A stretch of 64,000 nt of DNA from Duganella aceris (GCF_011090165.1 NZ_JAADJT010000008.1:124001-188000), one strand, 5' to 3'. Counted from the stretch's first letter, positions 8,360-17,654 are shown. Translations and numbers: made by a program. The notes: generated by a model from the sequence alone, not told the origin.

Positions 8360-11320
8360 ATGCAGACACCATTTCAGCGCAGCATAATCAACCTCGCCGT
8401 GGCCAGCGCCTGCGGCATCCTGGCGATGTCCGCCCACGCCCAGCAAGCGCCGACCGACGCCGCCGCCGCGCCCGCCGCCGCACCGGTCGCCGCACCGGTC
8501 GCCGCCGCGCCGGAGGCCGACGAGGCGGTCAAGACCGTCGTCGTGTCCGGCTCGCGCATCGCCGCGCGCGGCTTCTCGCAGCCGACGCCCACCACGACCC
8601 TGTCGTCCGCCGACCTCGACAAGGCCGCCAAACCCAACATCTTCGAATCGCTGATCGAACTGCCGGCGTTGCAGGGCAGCACCGGCCGCACCACCAACAC
8701 CTTCAGCACCTCCAGCGGCATCCAGGGCCTGAGCTCGCTGAGCCTGCGCGGCCTGGGCACGCTGCGCACACTGACGCTGCTCGACGGCCAGCGCGTGGTC
8801 GGCGCCAACGTCACCGGCGTCACCGACGTCAGCCAGTTCCCGCAGCTGCTGGTCAAGCGCGTCGACGTGGTCACCGGCGGCGCCTCGGCGTCCTACGGTT
8901 CGGACGCGATCGGCGGCGTGGTCAACTTCATCACCGACAAGAAATTCGAAGGCTTCAAGGCCAACATCGCCGGCGGCGAGACCAAATACCACGACGACAA
9001 GAGCGGCACGCTGCAGGCCGCCTGGGGCAAGGGCTTCGCCGACGACCGCCTGCATGTGACCGTCAGCGGCGAATTCACCAAGCAGAACGGCATCGACTCG
9101 CCCGGCTTCGGCCAGGTGGGCGCGGGCGGACGCACCTGGTACAACAATCCGGCCCTGCAGGAGTCGACCAAGGAGATGCAGGCCGCCGGCGCGCCGCGCT
9201 ACAAGAGCATCGTCAACGCGCAGCACATCCAGTACGCCAAGTACGGCCTGATCGTCAACGGTCCGCTCAAAGGCACGGCCTTCGGTCCCGGCGGCACGCC
9301 GTATCCGTTCCAGTACGGCACCGATTGCGTCGGCAACTTCTGCATCGGCGGTGACCGCGACGGCAGCGTCGGCGCCGGCACCAACCTGGCGATGAACTTC
9401 AAGCGACAAGTGGCCTACAGCCGCGTGTCGTGGGATCTCGACGCCGACAATGAAATCTACGTCACCGGCAACTGGGCGCAGGTCACCTCGGTGTTCTCGC
9501 CGAATCCTGGCGCGGCCAAGCAGGGCAATCTATCGATCAAGTGCGACAACGCCTATCTGCCGGCGTCGGTGGCGGCCGGTTGCGTCTCCGGCTATCCGAG
9601 CGGTCTGATGTCGGTCGGCACCTCCAACGGTGAGTTCCCGGCCAACATCAACGTGCATCCGACCCGCACCCAGCGCCGCGTGGTGGTCGGCGCCGACGGC
9701 AAGTTCACGCTGTTCGGCAAGGACTGGTCGTACGACGCCTACGCCGAGCACGGCGAGAACAAGACCGTGATCCACGTGCAGGACATCACGCTCAATCCGC
9801 GCTACAACTTCGCCATCGACGCGATCAAGGACGCCAACGGCCTGATCGTCTGCCGCAGCGTCGCCGCCCGCGCCGCCGGCTGCCAGCCGATCAATATCTT
9901 CGGCAACGTGCCGATCAACATGGCCGGATGGAACTACATCGCGCCGAGCAACGGGCCGATGCAGCACACCGATTCGACGCAGAATGTTGTTAGCGCTAAC
10001 ATCAATGGCGAACTGGCGCAGGGGTGGGCCGGTCCGATCTCGATCGCGTTCGGCGCCGAATGGCGGCGCGAGGATTACTCGGTGTTCGGCGATCCGTACG
10101 GCGCCGGCGTGGCCTACGAGTCGCCGTACACGCCCGCCTATCCTGCCGATCCGACCTTGTCGGTCACCGGTGACAACTGGTTCGCGGGCAACTACCACAA
10201 CGGCAAGGGTGCGTTCAACGTCAAGGAAGCGTATGTCGAACTCAACATCCCGTTCCTGAAGTCTGACACGCTGGGTGAAGCCAACCTCAACATCGCCGAC
10301 CGCGAGGAGAAGTACAGCACCGCCGGCAAGGCGCGCGCCTGGAAGCTCGGCGCCACCTGGAAGACCCCGATCGACGGCCTGCGCCTGCGCGCGGTCAGCT
10401 CGAAGGATGTGCGCGCGCCGAATCTGTCCGAGCTGTATGCGGCGACCACGGTGACCAACCAGGCGGTCAACAACAACACCGGCACCTCGGTGCAGATCCA
10501 GCAGCGCAACGTCGGCAACCCGGCGCTGAGGACGGAGGACGCGCGCAACAACTCGTTCGGCCTGGTGCTGAGCCAGCCGAGCTGGGCGCGCAACTTCAAC
10601 TTCTCGGTCGACTACTACGACATCAAGGTGCAGAACGTGATCAGCTCGCTGAGCGCGCAGCAGGAAGTCGACCTGTGCTACGGCGGCAACCAGGCGGTGT
10701 GCTCGGCGGTCTCGATCAACGGTCCGACCGGCACCAACTATGTGCTGGCGCAGAGCTTCAACTTCGCGTCGCTGCACACGCGCGGCGTCGATTTCGAGCT
10801 GGCCTATCGCAAGAACATGAACGACTACGGCTTGCCGGGCAGCGTGACGCTGCGCGGCCTGGCCTCGCGCATGATTCATTCGATCTCCGATCCAGGCGTG
10901 CCGGGCACCACCCCGATCGAAGGCGCTGGCGCCATGACGGGCGCCACGCCGAAGTGGAAGGCGCTGGTGTCGCAGTCGTGGGATGGCCTGCTGGGCAACA
11001 AGCTGGGCCTGACCTTGACCGAGCGCTGGATCGGCGCCGGCGTGTTCAATAACGAATACATCGAGTGCCAGACCAACTGCCCGTTGCCGACGGCGGCGCA
11101 TCCGACCATCTTCGACAACCACATGCCCGGCGCGGTGTACTTCGATCTGGGCGGCACCTACAACGTATCGAAACAGGTATCGGCCTACTTCAAGGTCGAC
11201 AACCTGGCCGACCGCGCGCCGGTGCTGGTGCCGCAAACCAATCTGAGCCTCGCCCTCAATCCCGCTGTGTATGACTCGGTGGGCCGTACCTACCGCGTCG
11301 GCGTCCGCGTGAACTATTAA
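8360..11320 (+). CDS. TonB-dependent outer-membrane receptor (saccharide type)
   Basis: A 986-residue receptor that imports oligosaccharides across the outer membrane using TonB energy. The ATG at 8360 follows AACAGGAGA; frame upstream of it is not coding. It shows a signal peptide (residues 1-28, ending AHAQ), an Ala/Pro linker with a repeated PVAA unit, a TonB-box-like KTVVVSGSRI, a plug domain (about residues 70-190, TGGASASYGSDAIGGVVNF) and a long barrel ending in an aromatic strand (VGVRVNY). It sits between a GH3 enzyme and a GntP permease and has LacI-type operators upstream and inside the gene. The ligand is probably a hemicellulose or pectin fragment. Confidence 0.92.
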   Translation: MQTPFQRSIINLAVASACGILAMSAHAQQAPTDAAAAPAAAPVAAPVAAAPEADEAVKTVVVSGSRIAARGFSQPTPTTTLSSADLDKAAKPNIFESLIELPALQGSTGRTTNTFSTSSGIQGLSSLSLRGLGTLRTLTLLDGQRVVGANVTGVTDVSQFPQLLVKRVDVVTGGASASYGSDAIGGVVNFITDKKFEGFKANIAGGETKYHDDKSGTLQAAWGKGFADDRLHVTVSGEFTKQNGIDSPGFGQVGAGGRTWYNNPALQESTKEMQAAGAPRYKSIVNAQHIQYAKYGLIVNGPLKGTAFGPGGTPYPFQYGTDCVGNFCIGGDRDGSVGAGTNLAMNFKRQVAYSRVSWDLDADNEIYVTGNWAQVTSVFSPNPGAAKQGNLSIKCDNAYLPASVAAGCVSGYPSGLMSVGTSNGEFPANINVHPTRTQRRVVVGADGKFTLFGKDWSYDAYAEHGENKTVIHVQDITLNPRYNFAIDAIKDANGLIVCRSVAARAAGCQPINIFGNVPINMAGWNYIAPSNGPMQHTDSTQNVVSANINGELAQGWAGPISIAFGAEWRREDYSVFGDPYGAGVAYESPYTPAYPADPTLSVTGDNWFAGNYHNGKGAFNVKEAYVELNIPFLKSDTLGEANLNIADREEKYSTAGKARAWKLGATWKTPIDGLRLRAVSSKDVRAPNLSELYAATTVTNQAVNNNTGTSVQIQQRNVGNPALRTEDARNNSFGLVLSQPSWARNFNFSVDYYDIKVQNVISSLSAQQEVDLCYGGNQAVCSAVSINGPTGTNYVLAQSFNFASLHTRGVDFELAYRKNMNDYGLPGSVTLRGLASRMIHSISDPGVPGTTPIEGAGAMTGATPKWKALVSQSWDGLLGNKLGLTLTERWIGAGVFNNEYIECQTNCPLPTAAHPTIFDNHMPGAVYFDLGGTYNVSKQVSAYFKVDNLADRAPVLVPQTNLSLALNPAVYDSVGRTYRVGVRVNY
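9988..10001. promoter_or_regulatory. Second LacI-type operator, inside the receptor gene
   Basis: TGTTAGCGCTAACA is a perfect 14-base palindrome differing by one base from the upstream operator at 8238. It is embedded in the receptor coding sequence (codons for NVVSANIN), 1,750 bases from the first site. The A+T-rich words depart from the surrounding G+C-rich codon choice (AAT GTT GTT). It could serve DNA looping or act as a roadblock. Confidence 0.55.
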
Positions 11321-11333
11321 GGGAGCGCCGGCT

Positions 11334-12641
11334 GTGTGGAGTTTATTTTCCGTACTGCTGGCGGTCGGCCTGCTGACCATCATGATCGCCTGGGGCAAGG
11401 TTCAGCCCCTTCTGGCGTTCGTGGTGGCGGCCATGGTCGCCGCCCTGATGCTCGGCATGCCGCTGGCGAAGATTCCCGGCGCCATCGAGAAGGGCATCGG
11501 CGATTTGCTCGGCTCGCTGGTGGTGGTGATCTGCCTGGGCGCCGTGTTCGGCAAGCTGATCGCCGACAGCGGCGCGGCGCGCCGCATCGCCGTCAGCCTG
11601 ATCGGCACGCTGGGACCGGGCCGGATGCCGATCGCCATGACCGTCACCGGTTTCGTGGTCGGCCTGCCGCTGTACTACAACGTCGGCTTCGTGCTGATGA
11701 TTCCGCTGATCTTCTCGCTGGTGTACCAGTCGGGACGGCCGGCGGTGGCGCTCGGCATGCCCTTGCTGGCCGGCCTGTCGATCGCGCACGGCTTCCTGCC
11801 GCCGCATCCGTCGCCCACCGCGCTGGTGGCGGCGGTGCACGCGGACATGGGCAAGACGCTGCTGTACGGCATGTTGGTGGCGATCCCGACGCTGATCATC
11901 GCCGGTCCGATCTTCGCCATGACGCTGAAGAACATCCGCGCCCAACCGGCCGCCATCTTCCGTGGAGAGCCTAAGCCGGATCATGAGTTGCCGGGTACCT
12001 TCGCCAGCTTCTTCACCGCGCTGTTGCCGGTGGCCCTGCTGGGCGCGCTGACCTTGATCACCCTGCTGCGGCCCGAGCTGAGCCACGCGCTGGCGTTCTA
12101 CGCCAATCCGATGGTGGTGATGCTGGTGTCGTACGTGGTGGCGATCTATACGCTGGGCCTGAACCGGGGGCAGAGCCTGCCGCAGGTGATGGGCTCGGCG
12201 CAGGAGGCGCTGCGCGAGATCGCGCCCATCCTGCTGATCATCGCCGGCGCCGGCGGGCTGAAGCAGGTGCTGACCGAATCCGGCGTCAGCGCCCAGCTCG
12301 GCACGCAGCTGGCCAGCCTGCCGGTGCCGCCGCTGTTGCTGGGCTGGGCGGTGGCGACCCTGATCCGGGTCTGCCTCGGATCGGCGACCGTGGCCGGTGT
12401 GACGGCGGCGGGCGTGGTCGGGCCGCTGGCGCAAACCTCGGGCGTCGATCCCAACCTGATGGTGCTGGCGGTCGGCGCGGGCAGCCTGATGTTCAGCCAC
12501 GTCAACGACTCGGCCTTCTGGATGTTCAAGGAGTATTTCGGCCTGTCGCTGAAGGATACCTTCCGTTCATGGACGCTGATGGAAACCCTGGTCGGCAGCT
12601 TCGGCATCGTCTTCGTGCTGCTGCTGTCGCTGTTTGTCTAA
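11334..12641 (+). CDS. GntP-family gluconate/sugar-acid permease
   Basis: A 435-residue polytopic inner-membrane protein with about 12 hydrophobic segments. Its GntP-family features include HGFLPPHPSPTALVA and the C-terminal SHVNDSAFWMFKEYF. Relatives take up gluconate, idonate or related hexonates by proton symport. The GTG start is preceded by AAGGGAG, and the gene begins 13 bases after the receptor stop, so it is translated from the same mRNA. It would carry sugar acids released by the neighbouring exported enzymes into the cytoplasm. The exact substrate cannot be read from the sequence. Confidence 0.9.
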   Translation: MWSLFSVLLAVGLLTIMIAWGKVQPLLAFVVAAMVAALMLGMPLAKIPGAIEKGIGDLLGSLVVVICLGAVFGKLIADSGAARRIAVSLIGTLGPGRMPIAMTVTGFVVGLPLYYNVGFVLMIPLIFSLVYQSGRPAVALGMPLLAGLSIAHGFLPPHPSPTALVAAVHADMGKTLLYGMLVAIPTLIIAGPIFAMTLKNIRAQPAAIFRGEPKPDHELPGTFASFFTALLPVALLGALTLITLLRPELSHALAFYANPMVVMLVSYVVAIYTLGLNRGQSLPQVMGSAQEALREIAPILLIIAGAGGLKQVLTESGVSAQLGTQLASLPVPPLLLGWAVATLIRVCLGSATVAGVTAAGVVGPLAQTSGVDPNLMVLAVGAGSLMFSHVNDSAFWMFKEYFGLSLKDTFRSWTLMETLVGSFGIVFVLLLSLFV

Positions 12642-12659
12642 AGAATTTTGGAGACTATA

Positions 12660-15600
12660 TTGTATAAATTATTTACCAGATTGCGCTGGTTGGCGCTAGC
12701 CATGTTCGGCGCGCACGCCGTCGTGGTCCAGGCGGCCGCGCCGCCGTCCATCTCGGCGTATCAAAGCGCGCCGGACGATCCGCGCGCGGTGACCGTGCGC
12801 GCCAAGGGCGATGGCGTGGCCGACGACAGCGACGCCATCCAGCGCGCCATCGACGACGCCGCGAACAAGGGAGCGGGCGGGCTGGTGTTCCTGCCGTCGG
12901 GCCGGTATCGCATCAGCCGCAGCATCCTGGTCCCGATCGCGGTGCGGGTCTATGGCGTCGGCAAGACGCGGCCGGTGCTGCTGCTGGCGGCTAATACGCC
13001 CGGCTTCCAGAAGGGCGTGGCCAATATGGTGATCTTCACCGGCACCGACACCTACAACATCGGCAAGGTGGCGATGCCGGTGCCGAGCGCGGTGCCGTTC
13101 AGCACCGAGTCGGGCAAGGCGGTGCGGGACGCGAACTCGTCGACGTTCTACTCGGCGTTGTCCAACGTCGACTTCGAGGTCGGCGACGGCAATCCGGCGG
13201 CCAGCGGGGTGCGCATGCATACCGCGCAGCATTCCAATTTGTCGCACATCGATTTTCATATGGGGTCCGGGTTGGCGGGCGTTTATCAGGTCGGCAATAT
13301 CGCTTACAACCTGCGCTTCTACGGCGGGCGCTACGGTATCCTGGCGGAGAAGACGTCGCCGGCCTGGCAGTTCACGCTGCTCGATTCGGTGTTCGATGGC
13401 CAGCGCGATGCGGCCATCCGCGAGCATGAGGCGGCGCTGACCTTGGCCAATACCGAGATTCGCAATACGCCGGTCGGCATCGAGATCGATCGGGGGTATG
13501 GCGATTGGTTGTGGGGGCATGATGTGCGCTTCGAGAACGTCTCCAGGGCGGCGGTTGTCATCAGCAATGAGAACAATGTCTATACGCAGGTGGGGTTCGA
13601 GCGCATCAGCGCGCGCAATGTGCCGGTGTTTGCGCACTTCCGCGACAGCGGCAAGCAGCTGGCGGGCAAGGGGGGCGAGTATCAGGTGGCGGAGTTCAAC
13701 CATGGGTTGAAGCTGCCGGGGCTGGGGGAGCCGGGGCGCTTCGACACCAACTACCGCGCCGTGGCGGGGGCGGCCAACGGCGGCGCGCAGCGCGTGATGC
13801 GGGCATTGCCGCCGACCGGCGACTGGGCCAGCGTGCGCGCCTTCGGCGCCAAGGGCGACGGCGTCAGCGACGACACCGCCGCGATCCAGAAGGCGATCGA
13901 CAGCCGCCGCGTGGTCTATCTGCCGCTGGGCTTCTACGCGGTCAACGACACCATCCGCCTGAAGCCGGACACGGTGCTGATCTCGCTGCACCCGGGCCTG
14001 ACCCGGCTGGTGCTGCCGAACGGCTCGCCGCTGTACCAGGGCACCGACACGCCGAAGGCGCTGCTGGAAAGCGCGCGCGGCGGGGACGCCATCGTGACCG
14101 GGCTTGGCCTGGCCACCGGCGAAGTCAATCCGCGCGCGGTGGCGCTGCTGTGGCGCGCCGGCGAGCAATCGCTGGTGGACGACATCCGCATCCAGTGGGG
14201 CTACGGCTCGTCCACCGACCCGTACCGCAAGGGCGAGCGCTTCGACACCTCCGATTGGTGGGATCGCCAATACCCGAGCATCTGGGTGACCGACAACGGT
14301 GGCGGCACCTTCACCGGCGTCTGGTCGCCGGCCGGGCACGCGCAGGCCGCCTTCCTGGTGACCGACACCCGGACCCCGGGCCGCGTGTATGAGCTCTCGG
14401 CCGAGCACCACATCCGCAACGAGATCGTGCTCGACGGCGTGGAGAACTGGTCGTTCTACGCGCCGCAGACCGAGGAAGAAGTGCGCGACGGCGCCGACTC
14501 GGTGTCGCTGGATATCCGCAACTCGAAGAACATCCTGCTGGCCAATTATCACGCCTACCGCGTGACCCGCTCGATGAAGCCGGCGCCGACCGCCGTCAAG
14601 CTGACCAATTCGAGCGACATCCGCTTCCGCAACGTCGCCGTCAACGGCGAGAGCGGCTTCCCCACCTGCGACGAGCAGGGGTGCGTGGCCGACGTGCGCG
14701 CCTCCAAGTACGCCTACGAGAACGCGATCACCGACGTCACCAACCGGCTGGAAGTACGCGAGCGCATGTTCTCGGTGTTGGACTACAGCGGCAAGCAGCA
14801 CACCGCCCCGTCCGCGCCGCCGGCCAAGGTAACCAAGCTGGAAGAGGGCTTTTACTCCATCGCCGGCGGCGCCGTCGATTCGAAGGGCAAACTGTACTTC
14901 ATCGACCGCCACTTCCAGCGCATCTTCAGCTACGCGCAGGGCGCGGGCTTGAAGACGGTCAGCGATTTTCCGGTGGATCCGGTCAACCTGGCGGTGGACG
15001 GCAGCGACAATCTGATGGTGTTGTCGTCCAGCGGCAAGGAAGGCAGCGTGTACGCGCTCAAGCCGGACGCGCCGGGCGCCGTGATCTCGCTGATCAAGCC
15101 GACGCCGCTGGCGGCGAACGCCAAGGCCCGCATCGCGCTGCCGGTGAACTACTGGAACAACGGCGAGTTCCAGGACCAGCTGAACTTCGACACCTACGAG
15201 TTCACCACGCTGGCGGAGATGTTCGCGCGCGACGCGGCGACGCCGAAGCGGCGCGAGTACGTCTCGCCGGACGGCAGCCTGGTGCTGCCGGCGTTCCGCG
15301 TCACCCGCCACGGTTCGCTCGACCATCTGGGCCACCGCTGGTCGGACACGCTCGACACCCACGGCTTCGTCTACGGACGGTTGGGCCAGCGGGTGGTGTT
15401 CACCAACAGCTCGCGCAATCTGACCTTCAGCGGACTGGTGGGCGAGGGCGGCGCGATCACCGATCTGAAACAGGTGGCCGACCGTGGCGGCGAAAGCGCG
15501 GCGCTGGGTCCAGACGGCAAGGTGTACGTGGCCAACGGCCAGGTCTTCATCTACGGCGCCGACGGCAAGCAGAGCGGCCGCATCGACGTGCCGGCGCGTC

Positions 15601-15683
15601 CGTTGCAGCTGATCTTCGGCGGCCCGGACCGGCGCACGCTGTACATCCTGACGCATCACGCGCTGTTCTCGACGCGCATCTGA
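12660..15683 (+). CDS. Exported pectate-lyase-fold protein with two PL3-type domains and a propeller-like C-terminus
   Basis: A 1007-residue secreted protein. The TTG at 12660 is preferred because GGAG lies 6 bases upstream, and it gives a clean signal peptide (YKLFTRLRWLALAMFGAHA...VQAA). Two copies of the pectate_lyase_3/GH55 N-terminal signature occur, AKGDGVADDSDAIQRAIDDA near residue 45 and GAKGDGVSDDTAAIQKAIDS near residue 395, each heading a right-handed beta-helix. The last 280 residues look like an SMP-30/NHL-type propeller (GGAVDSKGKLYFIDRHFQRI). GH55 enzymes are beta-1,3-glucanases, but polysaccharide lyase activity is also possible and catalytic residues cannot be assigned. It is the last gene of the locus, ahead of a strong terminator. 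Confidence 0.75.
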   Translation: MYKLFTRLRWLALAMFGAHAVVVQAAAPPSISAYQSAPDDPRAVTVRAKGDGVADDSDAIQRAIDDAANKGAGGLVFLPSGRYRISRSILVPIAVRVYGVGKTRPVLLLAANTPGFQKGVANMVIFTGTDTYNIGKVAMPVPSAVPFSTESGKAVRDANSSTFYSALSNVDFEVGDGNPAASGVRMHTAQHSNLSHIDFHMGSGLAGVYQVGNIAYNLRFYGGRYGILAEKTSPAWQFTLLDSVFDGQRDAAIREHEAALTLANTEIRNTPVGIEIDRGYGDWLWGHDVRFENVSRAAVVISNENNVYTQVGFERISARNVPVFAHFRDSGKQLAGKGGEYQVAEFNHGLKLPGLGEPGRFDTNYRAVAGAANGGAQRVMRALPPTGDWASVRAFGAKGDGVSDDTAAIQKAIDSRRVVYLPLGFYAVNDTIRLKPDTVLISLHPGLTRLVLPNGSPLYQGTDTPKALLESARGGDAIVTGLGLATGEVNPRAVALLWRAGEQSLVDDIRIQWGYGSSTDPYRKGERFDTSDWWDRQYPSIWVTDNGGGTFTGVWSPAGHAQAAFLVTDTRTPGRVYELSAEHHIRNEIVLDGVENWSFYAPQTEEEVRDGADSVSLDIRNSKNILLANYHAYRVTRSMKPAPTAVKLTNSSDIRFRNVAVNGESGFPTCDEQGCVADVRASKYAYENAITDVTNRLEVRERMFSVLDYSGKQHTAPSAPPAKVTKLEEGFYSIAGGAVDSKGKLYFIDRHFQRIFSYAQGAGLKTVSDFPVDPVNLAVDGSDNLMVLSSSGKEGSVYALKPDAPGAVISLIKPTPLAANAKARIALPVNYWNNGEFQDQLNFDTYEFTTLAEMFARDAATPKRREYVSPDGSLVLPAFRVTRHGSLDHLGHRWSDTLDTHGFVYGRLGQRVVFTNSSRNLTFSGLVGEGGAITDLKQVADRGGESAALGPDGKVYVANGQVFIYGADGKQSGRIDVPARPLQLIFGGPDRRTLYILTHHALFSTRI

Positions 15684-15715
15684 CATGTGCTCCCCGGCCT
15701 CCCCGAGGCCGTTCG

Positions 15716-15746
15716 CCGCTCGCCATCCGGCGTAGCGGTTTTTTTT
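15716..15746 (+). terminator. Intrinsic terminator of the GH3/receptor/permease locus
   Basis: Stem CCGCT-CGCC / GGCG-(T)-AGCGG with a four-base loop, followed by eight T residues (15739-15746). A smaller hairpin, CGGCCT/AGGCCG, precedes it. It lies 33 bases after the stop of the beta-helix gene. Confidence 0.85.
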
Positions 15747-15750
15747 GGGT

Positions 15751-16536
15751 TCATCGCGGATCGGCGGGAATTTTCCTGCCCGCGCGGCGCTTGCGGCGCG
15801 CACTGCGTCCCGAGGCTTTTTTGCGTTGAACCTGATTGCCATGCGTCGCACCCGCCGCTCCACTTGGATCGACTTCGCCTGGTTCCGGCCGGGATCGGCG
15901 CAATGGGGGTTGCGCTACCGCTCTGGCGACTGCGCCGTCACCGGCTCGCTTGGCATCTGTTCGGCGCGGCGGCGGGTGTTTGCCTTGCTGGCTGGCGGTT
16001 TGTTTGTCCGGCTGTTTGCAGGCATCTTGCGGCCCAGCCGGAACGGCTGGCATCGATTGGCCTCCCTGGTCCGCATCGCCTGCCATCAGGCGCGCGATCG
16101 CGGCTTTGCGCGCCGAGCGGCAGACATCGGCCAGCAACCATTCAGTGCTTCCCGGCAGGCGCAGCCACACGGCTTTCCACGCGTTGCGGTTGCCGCTGCC
16201 GAACAAATTCGCAAAGCACGACGGCGAGATGGCGTGCTCGCCGTATTTGATTTCCGCGCCCGCCACCACGGCGAAGTACTGCTTGCGATCGAAGCTCGCG
16301 CGCAGCCTGGTTCCCTCCGGCAGAAACACCTCCTTCCATTGGTAGCCGGACTCGGTCGGCGCCACCGCTTGCTCCTGAGCGGCAGGCGCGGGATTCATGT
16401 AGTTGCGGAGCGCTTCGCAGACGAAGGGCTCCATCGAGAACGTGTCGTTCCAATGAAGGCCGGTGAATTTCCCGAATTCCACCAGCAAATTGTCTGGAAC
16501 ACGAATGGGGAAAGCGAAAGGAAGGTCAGTACACAT
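15751..16536 (-). CDS. Hypothetical protein with RAMA-like domain and basic tail
   Basis: A 261-residue protein of unknown function. The ATG at 16536 has AGGAG 8 bases upstream. Residues 65-125 (LPEGTRLRASFDRKQYFAVV, then YGEHAISPSCFANLFGSGNRNAW) resemble RAMA/DUF4357-type modules, small domains found alone or attached to restriction and DNA-modification enzymes. The C-terminal half is low-complexity and rich in Pro, Gln, Arg and Lys, ending in the basic run RKRRAGRKIPADPR, which suggests nucleic-acid binding. A frameshifted, shorter copy lies at 18845-19110 on the same strand. The gene borders a decayed mobile island. The RAMA assignment is by eye and tentative. Confidence 0.6.
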   Translation of the reverse strand: MCTDLPFAFPIRVPDNLLVEFGKFTGLHWNDTFSMEPFVCEALRNYMNPAPAAQEQAVAPTESGYQWKEVFLPEGTRLRASFDRKQYFAVVAGAEIKYGEHAISPSCFANLFGSGNRNAWKAVWLRLPGSTEWLLADVCRSARKAAIARLMAGDADQGGQSMPAVPAGPQDACKQPDKQTASQQGKHPPPRRTDAKRAGDGAVARAVAQPPLRRSRPEPGEVDPSGAAGATHGNQVQRKKASGRSARRKRRAGRKIPADPR

Positions 16537-16791
16537 GGTGGGGGCTCCTGAAAATCGGTTTTTACTAGGTGCTGATAACCACTGCGAAGCATTACTACCG
16601 CACGCTACCGCTTACTAAAAGTTCTACAGCCTATAAACGTTAGAGCCAGATATCGCCGTTTAGTTCCCCAATTAGTGGCCACTCTGATGAAATATCGGCG
16701 GTTATCTCAAGTAAGCATGAAATCGTAAGCTTTAGAGAAAACCGAAAAAACGACACCCCTTCCACATATACTCCTCCCCCCTCCAAAAAAA
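16537..16791. other. AT-rich intergenic region before ISL3 remnant
   Basis: 255 bases with no gene visible on either strand. The composition is clearly A+T-richer than its surroundings, and it ends in a C-rich then A7 tract next to the IS end. A loose inverted repeat pairs AGATATCGCCG with CGGCGGTTATCT about 45 bases apart. It probably holds the promoter of the leftward RAMA-like gene and remnants of acquired DNA. Confidence 0.5.
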
Positions 16792-16807
16792 GGTTCATCG
16801 CGGATTA
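16785..16807 (+). repeat. Left terminal inverted repeat of ISL3-like element
   Basis: GGTTCATCGCGGATTA at 16792-16807 matches the reverse complement at 17610-17625 exactly. The match extends outward through seven A residues (16785-16791), giving 23 perfectly paired bases. Confidence 0.9.
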
Positions 16808-17625
16808 TTGCGCCTGATTGCCGATCCGGCGTGCCCGCTGATTTGCTCGCATTGTGACGCCCAGGGGGCCAGCATCCATGAAGCTTGTTGCCGCCTCGTG
16901 CGTGACTTGCCGATGGCCGGCATGGCGGTATTTCTGCATGTACAGGTTAGCCGCCTGCGCTGTGCAAATTGCTGCCGTTGCTGTATCCAACGTATTAGCC
17001 GGCTGGACCGCCATGCGCGGGTAACGCGTCGCTCGGCCGAATTCGCGGCGCGCTGGAGCGAGCATACGGCGTTCGATCTGGAGGTGAAGCGCCATTGTCG
17101 GAAGGCCAAAGTTGTCTATGACCTGTTCCATGTCATCGCCAAATATGGCCGCGAGGTGATTGACCGGGTACGGGTGGATGCGGCGAACCGGCTGCGGCAC
17201 GACAAGACCAGCAGTCCATATGTGAAGCGGGCAGGTTGGCTGTTGCTGCGCAGCCCAGCCAATGTGCCGGCGGAACAAGCGCCCAAACTTGCCGAGCTAT
17301 TAGCAGCAAACCAAGCTTTGATGGCAGTCCACGTGATGAGGGCGAGCTTGAGGAACTCTGGCAGCCGACGGCTCCACGGTGCTGGCGCGCGTGGCAGAAC
17401 ATGGCATTGAGCAGTGCCATTGAGCCACTGGTCCGCTTTGCCAAACGCCTTAAATTGTACTGGAGGGGCATCCTCCCCCGCATGCGCTGGCCCATGCATA
17501 TCGGGCAGCTCGAAGGTATCAATAACCGTATCAAGGTTATGAAGTGCATGGCCTATGGGTATCGCGACTCTGATTTCTTCTTCCTGAAGATCAAAGCCGC
17601 GTTTCCCGGTAATCCGCGATGAACC
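16792..17625 (+). mobile_element. ISL3-family insertion sequence, internally deleted
   Basis: An 834-base element bounded by perfect 16-base inverted repeats starting GGTTC, enclosing a degenerate ISL3 transposase. A complete ISL3 element would be about 1.3 kb or more, so several hundred bases are missing. The outer flanks are A7 on the left and T8 on the right. They do not form an 8-base direct repeat; instead they lengthen the inverted repeat. It is immobile by itself but could be moved in trans because both ends are intact. Confidence 0.85.
16808..17622 (+). pseudogene. ISL3-family transposase, deleted and frameshifted
   Basis: The N-terminal zinc-finger part is recognisable (CSHCDAQG, then RLRCANC). 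It is followed directly by the C-terminal DDE region (DLEVKRHCRKAKVVYDLFHV and AKYGREVIDRVRVDAANRLR). The helix-turn-helix and first catalytic Asp segment that should lie between them are absent, so there is an in-frame deletion near 17060. A second lesion, a one-base loss near 17338-17341, moves the reading frame before DEGELEELWQ, after which the family C-terminus (QLEGINNRIKVMKCMAYGYR) continues to 17622. The product would be non-functional. Confidence 0.85.
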
Positions 17626-17632
17626 TTTTTTT
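17610..17632 (-). repeat. Right terminal inverted repeat of ISL3-like element
   Basis: TAATCCGCGATGAACC (17610-17625) plus the following seven T residues, an exact reverse complement of the left end. The transposase stop codon lies inside it. Confidence 0.9.
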
Positions 17633-17654
17633 TAACGATCAACCGTATCCTGTG

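Noticed and set aside
15739..15763. T tract plus GGGTTCATCGCGGAT as a second IS end
   Set aside because: The T tract is explained by the intrinsic terminator, and the rest codes for the C-terminus of the RAMA-like gene. The similarity is kept as a separate finding, not as an element boundary.
16784..17633. 8-base target-site duplication around the ISL3 remnant
   Set aside because: The left flank is CAAAAAAA and the right flank TTTTTTTT; these are complementary, not direct repeats.
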